This document shows, piece after piece, positions 9,464 to 18,540 of a DNA stretch of 18,540 bases. Position numbers and translations under genes: made by a program. The DNA is taken from contig RWJK01000143.1 of assembly GCA_004335835.1 (NCBI GenBank), positions 1-18,540 on the forward strand, given 5' to 3'. Each line of letters opens with the position of its first letter. Positions within the stretch are counted from its first letter, which is position 1. The notes below the pieces were generated by a model, which worked only from the letters and a program-made list of their open reading frames with translations, was not told the DNA's origin and did no database searches. This stretch comes from Scenedesmus sp. ARA3. Taxonomy: Eukaryota; Chlorophyta; Chlorophyceae; Sphaeropleales; Scenedesmaceae.

Positions 9464-9704
9464 TCAAAGCTCACACGAGCACGTGCTGTTGCACTGCGCA
9501 GTGCTTGTAGCATATGGTTTAGCAGCCCCTGGCTGCACTGCTGCTGGCTGCAGCCTCACAGGCAGATACAACTGCAACTTTCTCAAACAGCGCAGGCTGG
9601 AGATGGATGATGCCAAAGCCAGCAAACCATGACAGCTGTGGTAATGTTCTGGTGGCGGTTCCAGCAAAATTGCGGCATGATGTGCTGCATCTGACTGATC
9701 CAGT

Positions 9705-9738
<34 letters not shown>

Positions 9739-11725
9739 TGCCATCACCAGCAGCAACATCTGCTGTTGCAGGGTGGACAACAATGTGCTGCTCTTTTGGA
9801 AAATCTTCCAAGAGGCGCACACCAGCAAGTTTCAAGCGCTTCATTGCAGGCATGGCCTTCAGCATTGCTGCCAGCTGAGCAAAAGTGGCCTCAAGCAGGA
9901 TGCGTCTACACGACAGCTGGAGGGACACCAGCTGCGTCATCCGGCTGATTGTCTGCACTGCTGCTGCTGGCATCAATGTGCATGCGTTGCCGCTGCCACC
10001 TGTTGACCCATGCAGCTCCAAGCGTGACAGGGCCAGCGCACCCCATGCCTGATTAATCATCGTTGCCAGGCATGCGCCTGCTGCGTGGTCCTGATACCTG
10101 ACAACCTTCAACTGCTGCAGGCAAGTTAACTGCTGCAGCTCCTCCAATGCCGGTGGGGCCTTGTTTAAGTTCATGTCCAGCTCCTCCAGCAGGGAGAGCT
10201 TCAGCAGCGGCTGCATGCTGTATGCACCAGCCTTTATGCCGACATCGTGCATCCATGGCACATAGTCGATGAAGCATTTCACTGAACGAAGGCTGACGGG
10301 CAGTTCATCCAACGGCAGCAATTTGCCACTGCAGTCCAAGTATGTGAGCGACGTCAGATGCCCAAGCTGCAGCTGTGGCGGCTGTCCAGAATCCTGCAGA
10401 TCATCCTCTTCATCCTGCTGCTGTTGATCTGCAAGGGCTGCTCTGCCCTTGCTGCGGATTGACACATCCAGCCGTCGCAGTTGCGGCAGCTGCAGCTGTG
10501 CTAGTTGCTGGACTGAAACGCGCTCCACGTGCAAGGCCGTCAGCTGCCGCAGGGCTGACATGGGGCTGAGCACGCTGCTGCTGCACTCAACTACATCAAA
10601 CAACACAGGCAGCAATCGAAGGCTGCGCAGGGCTGTCAGGCCGCACAGTGCAGCCAGGTGCTGCGGCTCGTGAAAATGCAAGCCACACACCAGCTGCGTC
10701 AGCGTCGCCGCTGGCAGCTGCTGAAAGAGTAGCCCTGGCAGCCCTATTGCGCAATGCGGCCCTGATCCAGGGTGGCAGCACAGTGTCTGCATTCTCCAGC
10801 TGTTGCAAGATGCTGCACCAGCGGCATGCTGCACTGCTAGTGTTCCCTCTGCTGCACTGTTTGCTGTGCCTCCACCTGCCTCATGTGTTGCTGTTACTGC
10901 TGCCAGTAGTGCTTCTGCTGATTCAAGTGCGTCTGCTACAGCTACCATGGCATCAAACCACATCTGCGTCTCAAAATCTTCATGGGCAGGCCAGCTTGGC
11001 GTCTTGTTTTTCACGTCCAACAGCCGCAGGTACCTGACAACGCGGCCATACTGCCGCAGCCAGTCCGCCAACCGTAGCAGAGCCTGAGGGTCCCACTCTG
11101 AATCCACTGTCACGTCCAGCTGCTGCAGCCGGTTTGGCAGCTGCACAGCCAACAGCTGCGATGGGCGCACCCGCCCTAGCCGCAGCTCTGTCAGCTGCTG
11201 CAGCCTTGCGATGGGTTCTAGGGCAGTTGTCTCGTAGCACTGCGCTGGAGGGCTTGACAAGTCCAGCATAGTCAGGCTTGTTGGCAGGTGCAAGAGGGCG
11301 CTAGCTGACCAGTGGGCGTGGCTCAGGGTGAAGCACTGCAGACCCTGCATGTGCTGCTCTTGTTGATGCATGGCTTGCGTCAGACCTTCAACTGCTTGCT
11401 CTACGCCGTCCCTGTCAAACTGGAACTCTCCGGTGGCAGCCACTTCAAGGCCTCGCAGGAGTCGTGAATGCCGCTGCAGCCAGCTGGCGAATTCAACAGC
11501 GCGCTTTGCACTGTGCAAGTGCAGTACTGCTGTCATCTGTCCAGCACAGTGGCGAGCGGCCTCTGCGCGCAACTCTTTGCAGGACTGCATGAGCTTGAGC
11601 AGCACATCCTGGTCTCTGCTGACAGATGCGTTGCACAGCAGGGCTGTCTGCAGCCCAGCACACTGCTGCAAAGGACTGTGCTGCTGTCCTGCAGCACTGT
11701 CTAGTCTTGCACAGGCGCTTCGCAT
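9464..11725 (-). CDS. Intronless leucine-rich-repeat protein, 753 aa
   Basis: A single open frame of 753 codons runs from the ATG at 11725 to the stop ending at 9464; an in-frame TAG lies four codons upstream of this ATG. Irregular leucine-rich repeats run through most of the protein, for example LQQLTELRLGRV, LRQLTALHVERV, LTSLTYLDCSG, LSLLEELDMNLNK and LRCLRKLQLYLP. The first 90 residues include RDQDVLLKLMQSCKELRAEA, which might be a degenerate F-box, but the usual LP...W signature is not clear. A run of nine Gln sits near residues 664-672, and a His/Ala/Gly-rich linker lies near 280-310. No signal peptide or membrane segment is apparent. The family is likely a substrate-recognition or scaffold protein; the specific function is unknown. 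The long intronless frame contrasts with the two other multi-exon minus-strand genes. Confidence 0.8.
9708..9734 (-). repeat. CAG microsatellite encoding polyglutamine
   Basis: Nine uninterrupted trinucleotides (tgc on the plus strand, cag read as codons on the minus strand) encode a Gln run in the intronless leucine-rich-repeat protein. The lack of synonymous CAA interruptions makes the tract prone to length change. Confidence 0.9.
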
Positions 11726-12215
11726 TGTGTTGTCCTACAAACCGTTTCGCCTGCAGAAGTAAGTGCCACAGCAGATGGCGTTCAGTGCGAAACAAACACG
11801 TCCTGCTTTAGAGGAACAGCTCGAACTTGACTGTTGACCGTTTGAGCAACAGCAAATGATGACAAGCAGCATGCAGAAGCACGACCAACAATACGCTTTT
11901 ATTTCGATTCATTCTCACTACAAACAGCCGAGATTTGAGGTGGGGCGGCGTCAGCACATGGGAGGTGCACAAGGCGGGAAAGGTGTTCTGCCCTGCTTGT
12001 CGGACCTTACATCAACTAGAACTCGCGCAAAGAACTTCCACAAGACATGAGACGGACTGCGTTATCAGGGCAGCCCCAGGCAGTGCCAAGAGGGTCCCAA
12101 GGCTCATATGTGGGTGGCGGTTATGACTGACGGTCATTGACTGTCATCTCTATGTGGTGCCTTGTAGATCCACCAGGGCGCTCACTGGTACTGACAACTG
12201 CTGCAAAGTCGCATG
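11726..12215. other. Intergenic region between the two leucine-rich-repeat genes
   Basis: Both flanking genes are on the minus strand, so this contains the promoter and 5' leader of the intronless gene and the end of the F-box gene. A second TTACA at 12007-12011 could be an alternative polyadenylation signal for the F-box gene. No coding exon or RNA gene could be supported. Confidence 0.45.
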
Positions 12216-12220
12216 TTACA
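12216..12220 (-). terminator. TGTAA polyadenylation signal of the F-box/LRR gene
   Basis: TTACA on the plus strand is TGTAA on the minus strand. It lies about 355 bases after the F-box gene stop at 12574, a 3' UTR length similar to that of the kinase gene. Confidence 0.5.
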
Positions 12221-12573
12221 GACATCAGAATGTACCAAAGCCTCTTGAGCAGCTCCGTGCTGGGCGTGGCTCAGTTCCATGTGTCATCCACACGCATATC
12301 TGCCCCCTCACAACACTCCATTTGTTTTGTTACCAGGGGGGACGGAATCCTACTGGCTCGCTACCACAGCACAATTGGACAAGCCCAATGCCAGGAGCGG
12401 GAGGCAACACTCCATGACGATGCTTGGATGTCAACACAACTGCGCCAACTGCAACGCCTGGCAGCATGCCCGCTCAACTTGCTAACACTACTGCACTGCA
12501 GTGCGCAGCGCTATCATCAGGGTTGTGATGAAAAAGACTCAAGGCTATATATCTCATCACACACTGAAGCCAT

Positions 12574-15500
12574 TCACAGCATGGGCTTTTCAGGCTCCTG
12601 CAGCACATGGCACCTGCAGTCATGCAGCACCCGCTCCACCCGGCCCACCAGCCGGGCTGCAGCCTGCCGCCCCTCAACCCCAAACCCTAGCCAGATCCGC
12701 AGCTCCTGCAAGCCTGTCAGCGCCTCAACGCCGGTCCAGAGGTACTCGCCAAGCTCCAAGGGGCGCTGTGTGACTGCAGCCTCCTCAGCTGCCTGCACAC
12801 TCAGCCAGCGCAGGCCCTGCAGGAAACACAACAACAGTGATTATGTCAGTTGATGGCTTTCACACATGGTCATGCCACTGGATGACAGGCAGCCTGGACA
12901 CCATCTGCGTGCTGCTCAGGTGCTGATCAACTCCTCCCACTGGCCAACATGGTCCAGCCGCAGACAATGCCTAGCCAATGCTCGTGCTGCACGCAGGCCA
13001 CAAGTAACATTCATCGCAGCACGTCCCTGCTGCAACGACAAAGTTCATTGCTTGGGCATACTGTCCATCACATGCAAGCAAGCAGCTCAAACCCTCTCTC
13101 CTGCATGCTCTGCAGCGCCTGCCAAGCAGGCGGCCCCGCCCAGCGTCGCCACACTCGTGCCCAGCAGCTGCAGCGACGTCAGCATGCTGTCTATGCCAGT
13201 CACTTGTGGGCATTGCAAGCTCAGAAAGCCTCACTGCTCACCTGCATGCTCTGCAGGGCTTGCCAAGCTGGCGGCCCCGCCAGCGTGCCAACACTGGTTC
13301 CCAGCAGCTGCAGAGACGTCAGCTGCCCCAGCTGCGCAATCGCCTCCAGCGCCTTACTGCCAATACTGCTGGCCCTCATGTTCAATGACAAATGCTGCAG
13401 GCTGCCACTGCAGGCATCCGCTACTGCCTGCACGTGCTCTAGCTGCAGTGCCGATTTGAAGTCCAGGTGCAGGCGTTTCAGGCATGTCAGTGGCTGCAGC
13501 GCTGGTGCCAGCTCGAAGAGGAGCTTGCCGGTGCCTGTGCCGGGTTTGAGGGAGAGGCTGTGCAGGCTCGAGAAAGCGCCTAAGCCTGTACATAGCCCAG
13601 CAGCAGCAGCAGCAGCCGTAGAAGCAGCGGCATGGTTTTGTCAGTAGAGGGATGTATCCTGATCAGCTTGCCTGTGAAGTTGCCGACAAATTGGGTGCAA
13701 GCACTGCCGGCAGCACTTAGGATAGCATAAACGGAAGGACCAGCAGCAGCACCAGCAGGGCCCCTGCACTGCCTGCCAAACAGAGAGGATCACCATGCAA
13801 CACACAAACACACTACAAGTTCATGCTGTGCAACGCTGCCTCCTTCAGCAAAGCGTACACAGAGAACCAAACATCTACCGAACAAAAAAACCGCCAGCCG
13901 CACCTGCCAGGCCCTGCAGCGGGCTGAAGCTGCTCAGCCGCAAGCTCTCCAGCCGCGGCCACTGCGCCGCCAAACCCTGCAGCTGCTCCGTGCTGAATCC
14001 CAGCCGGTGGTCCCCAGACCCCACCGCAAAACCCTTCAGCCCCGGGATCCCCAGCCCCAGCAGCTGCTGGGTGCTTTTGCTGGCGGGCTGGCTGCCTTTA
14101 CTCAGAGAGATGCTGATACTGCTGAGTTGAGTCATGCTGCCGAGGTGATGTAGGTGCTCTGCAGCTACTGCAGACAGCCCCCGGCGACCGGCCTCAATGC
14201 GTAGTGCCCGGATGCTGCTGCAGCTTAAAATGACTGCCAGACTGCTGCCACTGAGCCGCTTGGTGAGCCCGAGCGCGTTAAAAGAATGTAACGATGTTAA
14301 AGCCGGGTGTGGCAGCGCTGGGGAGGCGAGGCCCTGTGAGGAGAGGCTTGTGAGGTGGATGAGGCTGCTGATGCTGTCTTTGTGGGCCAGCTGTGGCCGC
14401 TGGTCATTGAAGATGCCTGCAGGCAGATGCAGCGCATCATATGACAATTCAGGATTAAAACCTCAGGGCGCAGGAGAAGAGTGACACGGTGTGCGCGGCT
14501 GGTGCCCGATGGTGTGAGTAAGCCGCGCCACATCGCCAAATGCAACGTCTGCGCTGCTTCTTACTTCCTGCTTTGCACATGAGGTAACCAGACACACGCA
14601 TACACAACATCACCACATGCGTCTCTTTGCAGCACATGCGCAACAGCACGCTAGAAACGCTGCTGCAAGCCTGCAGCAAACAACAAAAATGAACGGTTGG
14701 GAAGCATGAGGAACACTCACCCCTGTACGCCATCTCCAGGTTGCGCAGGTTTGTCAGGGCCAGCAGTGGGTTCAGCTGCACCCTGCTGCTGCCGCCCAGG
14801 CCGGTCTGATACACACACAGCGACAGCGACTGCAGCTGACTACCGGTGGCAAGTGCGTCAAGGTGGTCCGGCTGCAGGCAGGCGGCAACAACAGGTGATG
14901 AGTGTAAATCATGCTGTGCGGCAGAAGATGCGTGCACACACAGCAGCTGCATGCCTGACAGGCACCAGCGCTCTGCACCACATACAACCCAACTGTTCCC
15001 ATCAGACTTATGCAACAGCACCACGTCACATCCATGGCAATGCACGTCACAAGTCGCATTTGCTGCTTTCTTTATCAAACACTCACCTGCAGCGCCGGGC
15101 TCTTGATGCTTGCATGCAGCAGCAGTTCCTGCAGGCTGCCCAGGCAGCCCAGCAAGCCCTCCAGCACCACAGCAGGCGGCAAGTCACACCCCACCAGCTG
15201 CAAGCACACCAGCTTCTGCCGCAAACTGCTGCTGCTGCTGACACTACCTGGCAGCTGCTGCGGACGCTGCTGGAGCTGCTGCTGCTCAGCTGGCTGCACT
15301 GTAGCCTGATCTTGCTGCTGCTGCTGCTGCAGGCCAGCTAGCAGCGGCTGCCACATCGGCCGCGGCAGTGAGCCCTGCAACAGCACAGCCTGCAGCTTGG
15401 GCAGCTGGCCCAGCAGCTGGAGGGAAGCAGCAAGCACGTGCGCAGCCGGCAGGGCCCGTTCAGAGGCGCTGCTGCTGCGGCTGCGGCATTGCAGCGTCAC

Positions 15501-15809
15501 CTTTGTGACGTATGGGAAGCTGCTTGGCAGCTGCTGCAGCGGGTGGCGGCTTGCATGCGAAGTAGAAGGAGGCTGTCCTGCAGGCATACGGCCTGGGCTA
15601 GGCGCAGCAACAGCAGCAGCAGCAGCAGCAGCAGGGGAGAGGCTTGCAGCTGCCGCTGCAGTAGCTGCAGGACTGCTGTTCATCTCCTGCTGCGCCAGCT
15701 GTTGCTGCATGGGGCTGGGCAGTTGCTGCTCCTGGTGTGTGTCCATGGCATGTTGCTGCTGCTGGTGCACATGCTGCACGAGCAGGGGCTGTTCTTGCCT
15801 TGTGCTGTC

Positions 15810-15844
<35 letters not shown>

Positions 15845-16718
15845 CTGCATCCAGCTGGCTGGCTTGCTGCTCTTTATGGGGCCCTTCTGCCGGCACAGCT
15901 GCTGCTGCAGCAGCAGCAGCAGCGCTGCTTCCAGCTTCTGCTGCAGCGTCTTCTGATTCTTTCTTCTGCTTCTTGTGTTTGCGCTGTGCAGGCTGCTTGC
16001 TGCCGTCCGTCTGCTGCTGCTGCTGCTGCAGCTTAGCAGGTGTGCTGCGCTGGCGCTTGCTGCTGCGCATGGGGAAGATGCCAGCAGGCGGCATCCACAC
16101 CGCATCTGCTGCATCATCTGCTGCAGGTGCCTCTTCTACTTCTCTTTCATCTGCAGAGTCGCAGCCAGCAGCTGAGCTGTGCCGCGGGCCAGGCTGCACT
16201 GCACTGCGCTGCTGTTGGCGTTGCTGTGGTGAGGCAATGCTGCTGTTTGGGGTGTTGCAGCTGCCGCTCCATGCCTCGAAAGGCAGGGAGAGTTGGCTGA
16301 TGAGGCAGCCGATGCTTTGGTGCCAGTGCTTGCAGACTAGCCTGGCTGCCAAGATGGAGCGCAGGGGCAGGGGCAGGAGACCCTGGTGCGGCACAGTGAG
16401 CAGTTGAAAGCCATTGGCTCAGGCATCTATGGCTCCACACCAGGGACGGCACTGACTGCATTACGTATATAGCAACACGTTTATTTGCCTACAAACGGTT
16501 GAAGGGAGAAGATTGTGCAACCATGAGCCCATGCTGAGGAAGCAGTTGAGCTGCTGTTGTGAACACTGCTGCCGTTGCTGCTGCCACCCAAAAGCAGCAA
16601 GACGGCAGGAGCAGGGACTATGCACTGGATTTAGCCATACCTGGTGCACCAGAAACATCAAGTCCTCGCCATCGTCTGCCTCCTGCTCGGCATCCCAGCT
16701 GCTCTCGGGCCCGTCCAT
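12574..16718 (-). CDS. F-box and leucine-rich-repeat protein, six exons, 889 aa
   Basis: Exons 16718-16641, 16382-15087, 14871-14721, 14461-13904, 13585-13242 and 12816-12574 have GT-AG junctions and agree in phase, giving 889 residues. The start ATG at 16718 (gaaATGgac) begins an acidic leader; exon 1 then joins exon 2 to make an F-box of about residues 18-55, with LMFLVHQGLLPLPLRSILAA then RLVCKHWHQSI. Basic runs near residues 134-138 (SKRQR) and 160-167 (RKHKKQKK) could be nuclear signals. A polyA run lies near 180-188 and ten Gln near 207-216, in a long low-complexity linker. Exons 3-6 carry leucine-rich repeats such as LLALTNLRNLEMAYRG, LGAFSSLHSLSL, LTCLKRLHLDF and LTGLQELRIWLG. By family, F-box proteins bind SKP1 within SCF ubiquitin ligases and the repeats choose the target; the target here is unknown. 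An older start at a GTG near 16394 is unnecessary once exon 1 is included. Confidence 0.82.
13101..13320 (-). repeat. Duplicated 3' end of exon 5 of the F-box/LRR gene
   Basis: The last 79 bases of exon 5 (13320-13242) are repeated as 80 bases at 13180-13101, 141 bases further along the coding strand, in the following intron. The copies are close by eye, from gacgtc(t/g)ctgcagctgctggg to ctgcagagcatgcag, with about one single-base indel. The real exon is followed by gtgagc; the copy is followed by gagaga, so its donor has been lost. Confidence 0.88.
15601..15635 (-). repeat. CAG/GCA microsatellite encoding polyalanine
   Basis: A nearly pure CAG-type run on the plus strand is read on the minus strand in the Ala (GCT/GCA) frame of the F-box/LRR protein (PAAAAAAAVAAP). 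The same repeat family is read as Gln a few hundred bases away in the same exon. Confidence 0.75.
15811..15843 (-). repeat. CAG microsatellite encoding polyglutamine
   Basis: About ten uninterrupted trinucleotides encode the Gln run after LDAE and before HDST in the F-box/LRR protein. Further short Gln runs occur in the same exon at about 16014-16032 and 15313-15331. Confidence 0.88.
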
Positions 16719-17200
16719 TTCTCCAGCCACACAGATAAATGCCGTTGTCGAACAGCTGGAAACCAGGCGCAGTTTTGGGTAACTATCAAACTGAAACAAG
16801 CACGCAACGAACTGGTGCCGCCGAACAGGACTGCTGAGTTCGAATGGCGGTTGTCATGGTGACCTGGCTTCTGACACATGCACAGGTCTCAGATGCTTGG
16901 AACCCAGTGCAGCAAGTTCGCCATGACCACCTGGATCACGCCTAGAAATGAATGCAGGTATGTGCTATGTTGACGTCCTGCAAGGGTCAGCTGCATGTGC
17001 AGTGCACAGTTTAGCCTGGATCAGCAGAGCCACAGCTGCCAGCAACTTGCTGGCTGAGCCTGCTGCTGGCGAAGGGGTGCCTGCAGGAAGGAGCATGAAA
17101 AGGCTGGGATATGCTGACGCTGCAGGCACGCCCAAGCTTGCATGCAGCACACGTGACTGGCTGACACAGCTGGCAGGCCTGCCGACTCCATCACACTAGA
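16719..17200 (-). other. 5' flank of the F-box/LRR gene with an unexplained open frame
   Basis: Immediately upstream of the chosen ATG the frame stays open on the minus strand to about 16855, with coding-like residues such as YPKLRLVSSCSTTAFICV. A TGA then closes it, and before the TGA a further 30 or so codons are open in the same frame. I could not build an exon here with plausible introns, because the only splice pair spanning the TGA would remove about 33 bases. It may be 5' UTR, an upstream exon not recognised, or a relic. Confidence 0.35.
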
Positions 17201-18540
17201 GGCCACAGCACTGCTGAGTGGGCATGGCGGGGAGTTTGACCAAGCTGGATACCACCTGTTGCCACTCTATATAAGGCAGGTTGAAACATGTTATCCAATT
17301 GACAACGTGTTACATGTGAAACCACCAGCCATGTACACAGTGCATACTTAGCAGCCACACTAAGTAGCAACAGAACATGCAGTCTCATGATACTGTGCGC
17401 CATAGCGCAGTAACAAAAAGGAAGGCACGGTATGCATTGCTGCGGATGCAAAGCCGACCGCTGCTGTACGTAGCCGATACATATAGAGTAAGTTGATTCT
17501 CACAAGATTCTCACAGGATGGGTAGTAAAAGATGATAAAGATAGAGATACATCTGTATACCAGCCAGCCTGCCATAAGGCTTACAGCTCACTACAGATAC
17601 CAAGATTTTGACATGGGTCGTAACATATGACACACCCAGTAACAACCATAGCATACCTCAGTCCTGCATATGATGGCTGCGTGGCAGCCCCGTCCGCTCG
17701 TGCATACGCTGCTATTACACACGCGCAGCAGCAGCGTCCATCTGGCAAGTGATGCGCTGCAATGCAGTGCCTTGCGTGCACACATAAGCGGCAGCAAGCA
17801 TGCACGCAGCACAGTCAAACCGCCTGAGCTGCACCCTGTATAACCACTGCCAGAACGGTTGGCTTGGCGGCAAGCACCGCATGGACAGCACCAGATTCAC
17901 ACGGTGTGTAACGCAGCCTCCACAGCGGCACGACACAACAAAATGACATAGCAATGAAGCCACTGTGTTGCGGCTGCCCAATGTAACATAGTAACCAACG
18001 AGAAGCTGCCTTGCTGCTTGAAGTAGCTGATTGCGCAGCCGCAGTGACAAAAGGACATCGCTGCCTGCCCAGGGCTGCTACACCCACGCACCACTACCTG
18101 AATACAGCAGCAGACCTGCAAACAGCAGAGGCTGCTGAGTCGTTGCACAACTCTCGCAGTACCATAAGCAGCAACGCCAATAGGTTGCCGAGTAACTGCA
18201 GTGTACCAGCTCACCAGTATAACCTGTATAAACTGTCCTAAGATTTAAGTGCTGTACCACATGGCGGTGGTGCAAGCGGTCTTACCGCTGCCGCTAATTA
18301 GGGGTAATGATGCGTATCAATGGGTAAGTAAACATGGGACATGCTCGTCGTGCATACCTAACAAACATTGGGGTCCATCTTTGGCAGTACTGCTAATGCA
18401 ATGCTAACCTCAAGCCTGCATCCAGGGGAAAGGCCAAGCAGGCAGCCTACAACAAACACGCAATGACACGCTAGTACAACTGACAGCAGTACCTTGGGCC
18501 ACGCGCGTGCAGGGGAAACCACCACAGCAAGCACGGCAAC
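17201..18540. other. Right-hand region without a supported gene
   Basis: No frame with coherent exons, no tRNA or rRNA signature, and no mobile-element ends could be found in these 1.3 kb. Minus-strand TGTAA motifs (TTACA) occur at 17310, 17581 and 17715, which could mark the 3' UTR of a minus-strand gene that starts beyond the right edge. A TATATA stretch at 17269-17274 is isolated from any start codon. Confidence 0.4.
17495..17516 (+). repeat. Short tandem repeat of 11 bases
   Basis: Two adjacent copies of gattctcaca followed by a or g lie at 17495-17505 and 17506-17516. This is a small slippage-type duplication in non-coding DNA. Confidence 0.8.

Noticed and set aside
16382..16394. GTG start at 16394 for the F-box gene
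   Set aside because: An upstream exon with a true ATG joins at the cag acceptor before 16382 and completes the F-box.
15397..16407. A 336-codon plus-strand open frame
   Set aside because: It is the mirror of exon 2 of the F-box/LRR gene; its Cys, Ala and Ser strings are the CAG repeats read on the other strand.

Overview
The window reads as nuclear DNA of a green alga, most likely a chlorophycean (Scenedesmus/Tetradesmus or volvocine type). The reasons are moderately GC-rich coding sequence with a heavy CTG/CAG/GCA bias, many GT-AG introns of roughly 90-450 bases with pyrimidine-rich ...gcag acceptors, TGTAA-type polyadenylation signals downstream of stop codons, and intron-bearing kinase, F-box and leucine-rich-repeat genes. 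No bacterial, viral or organellar gene was recognised. The assignment rests on these features, not on a database match.

Layout. (1) 90-2067, minus: a multi-exon gene whose fourth exon encodes a small Cys/His-containing SAND-like segment; one exon junction is unresolved. (2) 2068-2765: a divergent intergenic and 5'-leader region. (3) 2766-8417, plus: a 13-exon gene whose splice phases all agree, giving a 758-residue protein with a disordered N-terminal half, two predicted coiled-coil stretches and a C-terminal Aurora-like Ser/Thr kinase domain; its 3' UTR probably ends near a TGTAA at 8917. (4) 9464-11725, minus: an intronless 753-codon leucine-rich-repeat gene. (5) 12574-16718, minus: a six-exon, 889-residue F-box/leucine-rich-repeat gene with polyQ and polyA tracts, again phase-consistent throughout. 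(6) 16719-18540: the 5' flank of that gene, then about 1.3 kb with no supportable gene.

The kinase stands alone functionally. The two minus-strand leucine-rich-repeat genes are neighbours of the same broad type and may act as ubiquitin-ligase substrate receptors; the F-box is clear only in the larger one.

The most unusual signal is structural. In three of the four genes the ends of exons, with their splice sites, are repeated as decaying copies inside the adjacent intron at steps of about 112-141 bases. Kinase exon 3 is extreme: two extra copies of its acceptor side lie upstream and three extra copies of its donor side lie downstream. The kinase gene also holds two non-homologous 65-base candidate exons that are interchangeable in phase but cannot be used together.
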